DNA from: Ralstonia sp. UNC404CL21Col
GTDB taxonomy: Bacteria; Pseudomonadota; Gammaproteobacteria; Burkholderiales; Burkholderiaceae
Assembly (NCBI RefSeq): GCF_000620465.1
Contig: NZ_JIBE01000004.1
Location: forward strand, 930,001 to 994,000
DNA length: 64,000 nt
Direction of reading: 5' to 3'
Shown here piece by piece: positions 35,889 through 43,875 of the stretch; position 1 is the stretch's first letter, and every line of letters begins with the position of its first letter. Position numbers and translations under genes: made by a program. The notes beneath the pieces are model-generated. The model worked only from the letters and a program-made list of their open reading frames with translations. It was not told where the DNA came from and did no database searches.

Positions 35889-37016
35889 TCAGTTGAGGCC
35901 CAGCACCGGCTGGACAGGAATTGCCGTGACGCGGTCAATGCCGCTGCTCGTGCGCAAGGAGCCTTCCGCCAGCCGTTCTGCGCGAAGCCGGGCCAGACGC
36001 TGATCCATCTCGGCCGTCATCAGGTTGAGCCGTAGATGCGCCCTGACTCGCCAGGCTTCAGCGGAATCGATGTCACGCACGCTCGCCAGTTCTTCCTTGA
36101 GCCGATTGACCTCGGCATCCAGGGTGGGTTGCGATGTACGCAGGAGGTTCTGCGTCTCGTCGATTGCCTGGCGTATCACGTCGACCTGATGGAACAACTC
36201 GTCGTTCTGCTCTCGGCGCAACGCCATCATGGACGCCGTTGCAGCTTCCAGCTTGTGCCCGTAATCGATGGCGTTCAGGTTGTAGTTGAAGGCCAGCGAC
36301 GCAAACGGCCGGGCATTGGTCGACGAGCCAGACGGTTGGCCCGAGATCGGCTTCTGCATGCCCACCACCACTGATAGGTCCCACGCTTGCAGCTTCTGCT
36401 TGCGATTGAGTTCATTCTGTAAATCCAGCGTCAACGCTTCGATCGACTGAATGGCCGCGTCCATATCCACCGGCGGGACCTGTGGAATGCCCGGCTTGTT
36501 CGCGTCATCTCTGGCACTCATATATTGGCTGTAGATCTGCTGGCGGCGTTGGGTCAGCGAGACCACATCTGCCAGCGTCGCGTTGCCGCTGCGCTTGCGT
36601 GCATTGGCCTGGACGATCTCTTCGTCAGTGGTTTGCAGGATGCGTTGCAGATCCTGCACACGCTGCGTCGCCACATCACGATCCACGGCGGCCATGCGGT
36701 ATTTCACCGCGCGCCCGAGGTCCACGGTCTGCGCATACAGCCTGCAGTCCAGCTCTGCGGCACGCATGGCGGCGTTGCCCTGCAGATGTTTGGACAGGCT
36801 TTTCGATACACCCACCACGGCCTGCTTTTCAGTCGGATTGGAATCGGACTGCCCAAAGCGGCCAAGACCCTGCACACCCGTGGCGAGCGTCTTCTCCGCC
36901 GCTGCTCCGTCCATGACGTATTGGCAGTAGGCCTGCTTCTCGCGCTCGGCCACCGTCTGACCATGCGCGAGCCAAGTCGCGCACACCCCAATCAGAAATA
37001 TCCCCGTTGTTTTCAT
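35889..37016 (-). CDS. Secreted coiled-coil protein of the polysaccharide locus
   Basis: A 375-residue protein with a signal peptide (MKTTGIFLIGVCATWLAHG). It is mostly helical, with heptad-rich stretches at about 120-175 and 265-360 (TASMMALRREQNDELFHQVDVIRQAIDETQNLL). The helix pattern and the aromatic strand-like part between (LQAWDLSVVVGMQKP, FASLAFNYNLNAIDYG) recall a TolC-type outer-membrane factor, but it is not a clear family match. It sits between the membrane-fusion-like gene and the glycosyltransferase gene, 23 bp from the latter, so it may form the outer-membrane exit of the polymer. Confidence 0.65.
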   Translation of the reverse strand: MKTTGIFLIGVCATWLAHGQTVAEREKQAYCQYVMDGAAAEKTLATGVQGLGRFGQSDSNPTEKQAVVGVSKSLSKHLQGNAAMRAAELDCRLYAQTVDLGRAVKYRMAAVDRDVATQRVQDLQRILQTTDEEIVQANARKRSGNATLADVVSLTQRRQQIYSQYMSARDDANKPGIPQVPPVDMDAAIQSIEALTLDLQNELNRKQKLQAWDLSVVVGMQKPISGQPSGSSTNARPFASLAFNYNLNAIDYGHKLEAATASMMALRREQNDELFHQVDVIRQAIDETQNLLRTSQPTLDAEVNRLKEELASVRDIDSAEAWRVRAHLRLNLMTAEMDQRLARLRAERLAEGSLRTSSGIDRVTAIPVQPVLGLN

Positions 37017-37085
37017 GCTGTGCTCTCTCTGGCGTTTTTTGTCTGTGTTTTTATCGTTGCCGTACATCAATGCCTGCAATGCTGC

Positions 37086-38144
37086 TCAGAAAAGCAATGG
37101 CTTGCGTCCCAAGAAGACAATGGGCGATTCGCTGGCGTCCGGATCGGTAAATTCAATGCCGGCGAACTTGCCCTTGATGTCGCTCTTGAACAGCGGATGC
37201 CGTGCGTATTCTTCTGCGTCATAGACCTGCGTGACCGTGCCCACCTTGCGGCAAAGCACGACCTGCAGATAGCAATCGAACACCGGCGAACCCGGCTGCG
37301 CATTGCTCAGGTTGTCGTACTGGATGAACACGACCGGCACTTTCTGGTTGAGCGCGCGGTAGTACGGAGACTGCTTGGCGATCTTCAACACGCGTTCGCC
37401 CTCGTCCACGGTGCGCTGAATCTGCGCGACAGATTCCTTGGCCGTGCTTGCTTCCACCAGCGCCTGCGCCACTGCCATCTTGAGTTGCGCGCCGCTGGAG
37501 AGGGATTGCAGCGCGCTCAACGACGCCGCGTCGGCCTGGGTCAGCGTGCGGCTGCTGGCGCGCGCCATTCGCGCCTGCTCGCTCAGCACGACCAGATTGG
37601 CACGGGAATCCGTCAAGGCGTTCTGTGCGGACTGGATGTCCATGCGGCGGCGCGCGGCCTCATCCTTGGTGATCAGCCCGGCGGCCAGCTCTGCGTCGAG
37701 CGATACCAGCATCGGCCTGACATCATCCACCGCGGCGGCGGTGCGCGTAATGTCGTCGCGCTTCTGGCGCAGCACGCGCTCGAGTTGAGCGTTCGTGGTG
37801 GACAGCGCCGCCGCCTCGGCATTCCCTGCCAAGTCGAAGTACTTTGTCAGCGCCTGCATCTGCGTGACCTGTTCGGTGATGGCGATGTACTTGTTGTTGG
37901 CGGTATTGAGGTCGACGCGATTCTTCAGCAGGTTCGCTTCGAGCGTCGCAACCTGCGGCTGGAACGAAAGAACCTTCTCCTGCGTTGGCGACAGGATGAT
38001 CGGCGCGGCCCAATTCCGATTGAGGGCGTAGAACGCGATCAGGAACAGATAAGACAGCACGCCCGCCACGATGATCAGCAGAACGCCGGTCATCACCACG
38101 CGATACCCGGAAATGATTCCCTTCTGAAAAAATTTGAACGACAT
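37086..38144 (-). CDS. Membrane-fusion (HlyD/Alg44-like) protein
   Basis: A 352-residue protein with one N-terminal membrane helix (VVMTGVLLIIVAGVLSYLFLIAFYAL) and a long periplasmic coiled coil (about 55-240), followed by a small beta-rich C-terminal domain (GSPVFDCYLQVVLCRKVGTVTQVYDAEEYARHPLF, ending GKFAGIEFTDPDASESPIVF). This is the layout of a periplasmic adaptor such as HlyD or the C-terminal part of Alg44. No PilZ domain precedes the helix. It likely bridges the synthase and the outer membrane protein encoded next. ATG at 38144. Confidence 0.7.
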   Translation of the reverse strand: MSFKFFQKGIISGYRVVMTGVLLIIVAGVLSYLFLIAFYALNRNWAAPIILSPTQEKVLSFQPQVATLEANLLKNRVDLNTANNKYIAITEQVTQMQALTKYFDLAGNAEAAALSTTNAQLERVLRQKRDDITRTAAAVDDVRPMLVSLDAELAAGLITKDEAARRRMDIQSAQNALTDSRANLVVLSEQARMARASSRTLTQADAASLSALQSLSSGAQLKMAVAQALVEASTAKESVAQIQRTVDEGERVLKIAKQSPYYRALNQKVPVVFIQYDNLSNAQPGSPVFDCYLQVVLCRKVGTVTQVYDAEEYARHPLFKSDIKGKFAGIEFTDPDASESPIVFLGRKPLLF

Positions 38145-38307
38145 GGTCTGGCTCGGTATGGGTCTGTTTTTACGTGCCACCTTCAGCCACGCAGGGCGGT
38201 GCCGGGTGACAGCCATTCCTGCCCGTACAGAGACGGGCAGGCGCAATGCAACACAGCGGGTCTAGCGATGGGGGGCTTGCTGCTGCCGCCCCCGGATGAC
38301 GATCAAC

Positions 38308-39678
38308 TCAAGGCCGCCACAGCACAGCCCGGTCCGGGCAGGCATCCCGATCCAGCACCGCCTTGAGGTCGCTCACCACAAAAGGCGACCCGGGCCTGGC
38401 GAGCGACTCCACCAGCGCCCAGCCGCCCTCGCGGTACTCCGTGTGCGGCACGGCCAGCACGATGGCGTCGGCGGCCTTGGCATCGGCCAGACGCGTGAGG
38501 CGGAAGCCGTATTCGTGCGCCACTTCGTTGCTGTCCGCCAACGGGTCGATCACCTGCGTGCGGATGCCCAGCGCGCCGAGCTTCTTCACGATGTCGGCCA
38601 CCTTGGAGTTGCGGATGTCGGGCACGTCTTCCTTGAACGTGGTGCCCAGAATGGTGACGAGCGTGTGCGGCCCGAGCAGATGGCACTGCGTCATGCGGCG
38701 CATGAGCTGGTCCACCACGAACTGTGACATGCTGTCGTTCGTCTCGCGCGCAGCCAGGATCAGGCTCGCGTTAAACCCGCACGACGCCGCCTTGTGCGTC
38801 AGGTAATACGGATCGACCGAGATGCAGTGCCCGCCCACCAGCCCCGGGCGGAAATCCAGGAAGTTCCACTTGCTGCGCGCGGCGGCCAGCACGTCGTGCG
38901 TGTCCACGCCGAGCGCAGCCAGCAGTTGCGACACCTCGTTCATCAGCGCGATGTTCACGTCGCGCTGTGTGTTCTCCAGCACCTTGGCCGCCTCGGCCAC
39001 CTTGATGCTCTTGGCCGGATGCACCTGCGTGACGGCACCGTACAGGCTGACCAGCGCCTGAAGGGTTTCGGGTGTGTCCCCGGCCACGATCTTGGTCATC
39101 GTGGTGAGCGTGTGCACGCGGTCGCCCGGGTTGATGCGCTCGGGCGAATAGCCGACGTGGAAATCCTTCAGATGCTTCAGGCCGCTGTGGCGCTCCAGCA
39201 GCGGGATGCAGATTTCTTCGGTCACGCCGGGGTAGACGGTGCTTTCATACACCACGACCGCGCCGCGCTTCATGTGCTTGCCCACCGAGATGGACGCCTG
39301 CATCACGGGGTTGAGATCCGGCACGCGGGCCTGATCGACGGGCGTGGGCACCGTCACGACAATCACGTCGGCCTGGCCGAGCACCGTGGCGTCGGTGGTG
39401 AAGCGCGCGCCGGATTCAAGCAGTTCGTTGCCGGTCAGTTCGTTGGTGCGATCGCGCCCTTCGGTCAGCTCGGCGACGCGCGTGGCGTCAATGTCGAGGC
39501 CCGACACGGCGAAGTGCTTCGAGAACGCTACGGCCAGCGGCGCCCCCACATAACCGAGCCCCACCACCGCAATCTTGACCGTGGCCGGCTCGACCGCCGG
39601 CGTTATCGGGTCCGGCCAGCGCGGCGCCGGCTTGATGAACAGATTTTCTGCAAACGTCGACTCGCCACCCCGTGACAT
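38308..39678 (-). CDS. Nucleotide sugar dehydrogenase (WbpO/TviB-like)
   Basis: A 456-residue UDP-sugar 6-dehydrogenase. The Rossmann motif GLGYVG is at 40-45 and the catalytic Cys285 sits in GLVGGHCISVDPYYL. That sequence form is the one I recall for UDP-GalNAc/GlcNAc dehydrogenases (WbpO, TviB) more than for UDP-glucose dehydrogenase. The enzyme makes a UDP-uronic acid, so the polymer should be acidic. ATG at 39678 after GAGGGGAG. First gene of the locus, 163 bp upstream of the adaptor gene. Which epimer and whether N-acetylated is not certain. Confidence 0.9.
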   Translation of the reverse strand: MSRGGESTFAENLFIKPAPRWPDPITPAVEPATVKIAVVGLGYVGAPLAVAFSKHFAVSGLDIDATRVAELTEGRDRTNELTGNELLESGARFTTDATVLGQADVIVVTVPTPVDQARVPDLNPVMQASISVGKHMKRGAVVVYESTVYPGVTEEICIPLLERHSGLKHLKDFHVGYSPERINPGDRVHTLTTMTKIVAGDTPETLQALVSLYGAVTQVHPAKSIKVAEAAKVLENTQRDVNIALMNEVSQLLAALGVDTHDVLAAARSKWNFLDFRPGLVGGHCISVDPYYLTHKAASCGFNASLILAARETNDSMSQFVVDQLMRRMTQCHLLGPHTLVTILGTTFKEDVPDIRNSKVADIVKKLGALGIRTQVIDPLADSNEVAHEYGFRLTRLADAKAADAIVLAVPHTEYREGGWALVESLARPGSPFVVSDLKAVLDRDACPDRAVLWRP

Positions 39679-40038
39679 TGCCCGCTCCCCTCGTTGAATC
39701 CGATCGGCTACCCGTGGGCCGATCCGTTGTGATGGCTCACGCAGACGCTGTTCCGGCGGCGGCTGGTGACCATTTTTATGAGGCCATTTCTGCAAAGTGC
39801 GTGCCATGCGCGGTTACAACATCACCTAAACCAGATGAAAACGTTGCCGCACAAGGCGATGCGGGGCAGACAAAGTGTCGGAATAGTCAGTAAAAAATGC
39901 TTCTCAAGTCGCTTAAAAACGTTTCGCGTTACGTAACATCCGCACACGCAAACCATGCGCACAGCGGAAAGAATCACGGAATTCGCATAATGCGCCGCAC
40001 CATGCCGCCGCGCGTTGACACAACGGCGAGCGCCCAGC

Positions 40039-40058
40039 TGTAGCGCAAATGCGCTACA
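40039..40058. promoter_or_regulatory. 20-bp palindromic operator, copy 1
   Basis: TGTAGCGCAAATGCGCTACA has 9-bp arms around AA. It ends 21 bp before a TACAAT -10 box (40080-40085) of the response regulator gene, so it abuts the -35 position as a class II activator site would. Similar sequences occur at 43005-43024 and 43670-43689. The natural binder is the LuxR-type regulator encoded right here, giving autoregulation. Confidence 0.7.
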
Positions 40059-40079
40059 CGGGTGGCCGGCCGGCGACCG

Positions 40080-40085
40080 TACAAT
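40080..40085 (+). promoter_or_regulatory. -10 box of the response regulator gene
   Basis: TACAAT, nine bases before the ATG at 40094. It lies 21 bp after the palindrome. No good -35 hexamer is visible, as expected for an activator-dependent promoter. Confidence 0.5.
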
Positions 40086-40093
40086 CGACGATC

Positions 40094-40801
40094 ATGCAAT
40101 CCGTCCGTACCGGCTCCGAGCCGCATCCCATCCACGTCGCGATCGTCGAAGACGACCCGGGCTTCAGCGAGGCACTCAGCCGCGCGGTGCAGGCCGCGTC
40201 CGACATGCGGCTTGCCGGCATTGCCATGTCGCGCGCAGATGGCCTTGCCCTGCTGCAAGGTCCACCGGCAGATGTTTTGCTGGTGGACCTCGGCCTGCCG
40301 GATGGCTCCGGGATTGACGTGATCCGCGCGGCGGCGCAGTTGTGGCCAAGCTGCAGCATCATGGTCAGCACCAACTTTGGCGACGAGACGCACGTCATGC
40401 GCTCGATCGAGGCGGGCGCCGCAGGCTACCTGCTCAAGGACAGCTCGCCCGCCCGGATGGCGGAAGAAATTCGCAGTCTGGCAAGCGGCGGCAGCCCGAT
40501 CAGCCCGATCATTGCGCGGCAGATTCTGGCGCGCTTCCAGCAAGGTTCAGCGGGCACCGCCACGCGCTCGGAACCGGAGCCGGCTGCGGCCGAGTCGTCA
40601 GCACCGCTGCTCTCGGCACGCGAGAAGGAAGTCCTGGACTACATCACCAAGGGCTTCACGACGCAGGAAATCGCCAAGCTGATGGAGCTGTCGCACTTCA
40701 CGGTGCGCAGCTTCGTGCGGCGCATCTATAGCAAGCTGAAAGTGACATCCAAAGCGGAAGCCATTTACGAAGCGAGGAATCTCGGGCTGCTGTCCGAATA
40801 G
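40094..40801 (+). CDS. NarL/FixJ-type response regulator
   Basis: A 235-residue two-domain regulator. The receiver has acidic pair IVEDD near 18-21 and the phospho-acceptor Asp65 in LLVDLGLPDGSG. The C-terminal LuxR helix-turn-helix is LSAREKEVLDYITKGFTTQEIAKLMELSHFTVRSFVRRIYSKL. The ATG at 40094 is chosen because the earlier in-frame ATG (40049) lies inside the operator palindrome. It is 130 bp upstream of a 7TM sensor kinase, its probable partner, and probably binds the 20-bp palindromes in this region. Confidence 0.92.
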   Translation: MQSVRTGSEPHPIHVAIVEDDPGFSEALSRAVQAASDMRLAGIAMSRADGLALLQGPPADVLLVDLGLPDGSGIDVIRAAAQLWPSCSIMVSTNFGDETHVMRSIEAGAAGYLLKDSSPARMAEEIRSLASGGSPISPIIARQILARFQQGSAGTATRSEPEPAAAESSAPLLSAREKEVLDYITKGFTTQEIAKLMELSHFTVRSFVRRIYSKLKVTSKAEAIYEARNLGLLSE

Positions 40802-40931
40802 GCCGTATCGCAGGCGGGGCTGAGCGCACCGCCTGATGTTGCCCCCCCGTAAGCAGGGGTTCCCAAGCTGCGCCCGAACGCATCTCATATTGGCCCGTCC
40901 ATCTCTTCGAGCGTTGCGACACGCGCGTTGC

Positions 40932-42863
40932 ATGAGAACCCGTCCTGCGTCCCTCTTTGCCAAAGCGGTGTTCGTTTTCTCGCTGACGTTGCTGGTGATT
41001 GTCGGCGTGTTCTACGCAGATGCTGGCAGTGGTCCGTCATCGGCCGAGAGCCTGCACCTCAGGCAGGCCGATTGGCAGACCACGGATGGATCGGGCTTTC
41101 AGGCGCCGCCGCCCACCGTCGACAGCGCATCGTTGCCGAACGCCTGGCAGCACGCCGCGCTGCCATATGCGCCCCCGATTGCGCTGCTGCGCCAGGCCGG
41201 CGCGAAGGCGCAGTCCGGCGTCGTCCATACGACCTGGATCAGGATCCCGGTACCCGCATCGCCCAGGCATTCGGTGCCGCTGGCGCTCTACGGTGTACGC
41301 ATCAAGACCGACGGCACCATCGCCGTGTATGTCAACGGCAGGCTCGTGCATCGGGCGCAGGAACGGGGGCCGCTGTGGAACAGCACACGCACGCCGCTGT
41401 GGGTGGCGCTGGACGAGCCCGGCGACGACGTGCCCGTGCGCGAGATTCTGCTGCGGCTGGAACACACGCAGCGCACGCAGGTGGCCGTGTCGTCGCTGTG
41501 GCTGGGCCCGATGGATGCGTTGAAGAGTCGCTACAACGTCCGCCAGTGGCTGCAGCAAGAGTTGCCGGCCGTGCTGAGCGCTGCGTTCCTCGCCATCGGC
41601 GTCTTCGCGTTGTTCGTCTGGTTTCGGCGCGGCCACGAAACCGCCTATCTGCTGTTCTTCAACCTGGCTGTCACCTCGTTCCTGCGCGGGCTGCATTTCT
41701 ACGTGGCGCAGCCGATTGCCAACGACTGGTTTGCCTGGCGGACGGTCAATTCACTGCTGTGGCTCGTGCTGGTGGTGCACTTCTTCCTGCGCCAACTGCA
41801 TGGGCGGTCGCTCGTGTGGTTCACGCGCACGCTCGTCATGGTGACCGTCGCGAATGGCGTGCTGACGCTGCCGATGCTGGCCGTACTGCCCAACACGCCC
41901 AAGGTGACGCCGTTGATCTACCCGATTGCCGCCCTCATGGGCGCCGCCGTTGGCGGGGCCGGCGTGGCCAACGCGTGGCGCCGTTCCAACGAAGGGGTCA
42001 TGGTGGCCATTGGCGTTGGCATCTGCACATTGCTCGGCGTGACCGACTGGCTGCTGCAGAACAATTTCAGCAGCCCGGAAGGCTGGTATTTCGGCGCGTA
42101 CACCAACGCCATCACGTTCGGCATTTTCGGCACGCTGATGTACCGGCGCTACGTCAACGCCATTCGCGAAGTCGAACAGGCCAACGCCAACCTGGCGCAA
42201 CGCCTGAAGGCGCGCGAAGCCGAACTCGAAGTCAGCCACCGGAAGCTGCGCGAAGCCGAGCGGCAGCGCGCCATCAGCGCCGAACGCCAGCGCCTGATGC
42301 AGGACATGCACGACGGGCTGGGCGCATCGCTCATCAGCGCGATCCGCTCGGTGGAGCGCGGAGCCCTGAGCGAGGTGGATATTTCGCACATCCTGAAGGG
42401 CTGCCTGGACGATCTGAAACTGACCATCGATTCGATGGAGCCGGTCGAGGCCGACTTGCTGCTGTTGCTCGCCACGCTGCGCTTTCGGCTCGAGCCGCGG
42501 CTGGACGGCACCGGCATCGCGCTGCTGTGGGAGGTCCAAAAGCTGCCGACGCTGCCGTGGCTCGACCCGTCCAGCGCGCTGCATATCCTGCGCATCGTGC
42601 AGGAGTGCATTGCCAACATCCTGCACCACACGCGCGCCAGCGAAATCCGCGTCGGTACCGCTGCCGATCCGGATGGCGTGCGGGTCATCATCGAAGACAA
42701 CGGCCAGGGGTTCGACGTGGACCGTGCCCTGCGCGACGGCAAGGGGCATGGCCTGCGCAATCAGCAGCGCCGCGCGCAGGCGTTGGATGGTTCGGTCGAC
42801 TGGGCGTCAGGACCTGATGGAACGCGTTTTACGCTGAGGCTGCCGCTGGCGCGCAGCGCCTGA
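40932..42863 (+). CDS. 7TM sensor histidine kinase (NarX-type transmitter)
   Basis: A 643-residue membrane kinase. After an N-terminal helix (10-28), residues about 40-200 form a periplasmic beta-rich domain like the 7TMR-DISM extracellular or galactose-binding type. About seven helices cover 210-405, followed by a coiled coil (410-450) and a HisKA_3-type transmitter with His460 in QDMHDGLGASL and an ATPase ending VIIEDNGQGFDVD, GKGHGLRNQQRRA. This type pairs with NarL-family regulators. The periplasmic domain suggests carbohydrate or small-molecule sensing, fitting the polysaccharide locus next door. Confidence 0.9.
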   Translation: MRTRPASLFAKAVFVFSLTLLVIVGVFYADAGSGPSSAESLHLRQADWQTTDGSGFQAPPPTVDSASLPNAWQHAALPYAPPIALLRQAGAKAQSGVVHTTWIRIPVPASPRHSVPLALYGVRIKTDGTIAVYVNGRLVHRAQERGPLWNSTRTPLWVALDEPGDDVPVREILLRLEHTQRTQVAVSSLWLGPMDALKSRYNVRQWLQQELPAVLSAAFLAIGVFALFVWFRRGHETAYLLFFNLAVTSFLRGLHFYVAQPIANDWFAWRTVNSLLWLVLVVHFFLRQLHGRSLVWFTRTLVMVTVANGVLTLPMLAVLPNTPKVTPLIYPIAALMGAAVGGAGVANAWRRSNEGVMVAIGVGICTLLGVTDWLLQNNFSSPEGWYFGAYTNAITFGIFGTLMYRRYVNAIREVEQANANLAQRLKAREAELEVSHRKLREAERQRAISAERQRLMQDMHDGLGASLISAIRSVERGALSEVDISHILKGCLDDLKLTIDSMEPVEADLLLLLATLRFRLEPRLDGTGIALLWEVQKLPTLPWLDPSSALHILRIVQECIANILHHTRASEIRVGTAADPDGVRVIIEDNGQGFDVDRALRDGKGHGLRNQQRRAQALDGSVDWASGPDGTRFTLRLPLARSA

Positions 42864-43004
42864 CGTACCGGCACCATGGCTGTCAGGCGCGCACCGCTGT
42901 TCCCGCTATGCAGTGCGCGCCGCAGCTCTCCCCCGTTTTGACTGATGCTGTGCTCTTTTTCTTCTTGAAGCCGTCGCAGCATAGCGACGCGCGCTGGATT
43001 CGTC

Positions 43005-43024
43005 TGTGGAACAAATGCGTTACA
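43005..43024. promoter_or_regulatory. 20-bp palindromic operator, copy 3 (degenerate)
   Basis: TGTGGAACAAATGCGTTACA matches the other two copies in the centre (CAAATG) and the outer TGT/ACA. It lies just beyond the cysC stop. On the minus strand a TATGCT box occurs at 42983-42978, 21 bp away, the same spacing as the other copies, so a leftward transcript antisense to the end of the kinase gene is possible. Confidence 0.5.
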
Positions 43025-43034
43025 TGGCCCCGCA

Positions 43035-43574
43035 TCAAGCCGCAACGGCTTCCTGCATCCCCAGCAGGGCCAGCGCCTGTGCAACACACGCTTCAACGGA
43101 TTGCACGCCGGTATCCACCATCAACTGTGGATGTAACGGCGGCTCGTAGGGTTCTCCAACGCCCGTGAGGTTGGCGATCGTTCCGGCTCGGGCCATGCGA
43201 TACAAACCCTTCGGGTCGCGCGATTCACACACTGCTAGCGGTGTGGCCACGTGCACCTCGAAGAACCGTGACGCGCCCACAATCTGTCGCGCGCGCTCCC
43301 GGTCTTCACGGTATGGCGAGATGAGCGCGGCAACGGCCCACGTCCCGGTGTTGTTCATCTGCGCGCACCACTGCGCCACGCGGCGCGCGTGTTCGCTGCG
43401 ATCCGCGCGCGAGAAACCAAGGTCGGCGCAGAGCTGCTGACGCAAGGCACCGCCATCAAGTACGCGACACGGCAAGCCGCGCGACGTCAGCGTTTCGGCC
43501 ACGGCCAGCGCCAAGGTGGTTTTGCCGGCGGCGCTCAGCCCGGTCAGCCAGAGTGTGGAAGGTGTGGGTTGCAT
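43035..43574 (-). CDS. cysC: Adenylylsulfate (APS) kinase
   Basis: A 179-residue kinase. The P-loop is GLSAAGKTT at about 12-20, followed by LDGGALRQQLCADLGFSRADRSEHARRVA, the APS-binding signature with the DG(D)xxR and FSxxDR elements (one position is G instead of D), and ALISPYREDRERAR. It makes PAPS, the sulfate donor, from APS. No ATP sulfurylase or sulfotransferase gene is adjacent. Its promoter carries the same palindrome as the two-component regulator gene, so it is likely co-regulated. ATG at 43574. Confidence 0.88.
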   Translation of the reverse strand: MQPTPSTLWLTGLSAAGKTTLALAVAETLTSRGLPCRVLDGGALRQQLCADLGFSRADRSEHARRVAQWCAQMNNTGTWAVAALISPYREDRERARQIVGASRFFEVHVATPLAVCESRDPKGLYRMARAGTIANLTGVGEPYEPPLHPQLMVDTGVQSVEACVAQALALLGMQEAVAA

Positions 43575-43669
43575 GTCATGTAGCCCGCCGCAGATGCGCC
43601 ATCGCGCTGCCACGGCGGGTTCAACTGGCCTGGTGCAACCAAGTATACGAACGCTATACGGCGCCGCTC

Positions 43670-43689
43670 TGTAGAACAAATGTGCTACA
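43670..43689. promoter_or_regulatory. 20-bp palindromic operator, copy 2
   Basis: TGTAGAACAAATGTGCTACA, with the same centre (CAAATG) and arms as copy 1, differing at three positions. It lies 22 bp upstream of the cysC -10 box. Matching spacing in two unrelated promoters is the main argument that this is a real activator site. Confidence 0.7.
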
Positions 43690-43817
43690 GCGCGCCGCCG
43701 GACGGTGCATTTACAATTCCGACACCTTGCCGCTGACGGCGCTGGTTCCGAGTCGCTCCCCGGCCTATCGGACGCGTCAGACGCGACTGAGGCACATTCG
43801 GTAGATTGGATTCAAGC

Positions 43818-43848
43818 AAAAGGCCCGCGGTATTCCTGCGGGCCTTTT
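43818..43848. terminator. Terminator of the D-amino-acid enzyme operon
   Basis: AAAAGGCCCGC (43818-43828) and GCGGGCCTTTT (43838-43848), a perfect 11-bp stem with A and T runs on both sides. It follows the minus-strand gene that ends at 43876. Confidence 0.9.
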
Positions 43849-43875
43849 GCTTTTTTGACATGCCGGGCGGACGAC

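Larger units (their letters stand above)
39679..40093. promoter_or_regulatory. Divergent regulatory region, dehydrogenase/response regulator
   Basis: About 415 bp, AT-richer than usual around 39880-39960, with promoters for the polysaccharide operon (minus) and the response regulator (plus). It contains the palindrome GTTACGTAAC at 39928-39937 and the 20-bp palindrome at 40039-40058. No gene is supported here. Confidence 0.5.
43575..43875. promoter_or_regulatory. cysC promoter region and terminator gap
   Basis: About 300 bp. On the minus strand TATACT at 43647-43642 is a good -10 box for cysC; the palindrome at 43670-43689 ends 22 bp upstream of it. Nothing else is seen before the terminator at 43818. 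Confidence 0.5.

Noticed and set aside
40049-40093. Upstream ATG for the response regulator
   Set aside because: It lies inside the palindromic operator and before the -10 box, so it would not be in the transcript.
42761-43096. Minus-strand frame between the kinase and cysC
   Set aside because: It overlaps both gene ends, has no ribosome site and its plausible ATG lies within the putative -10 box.
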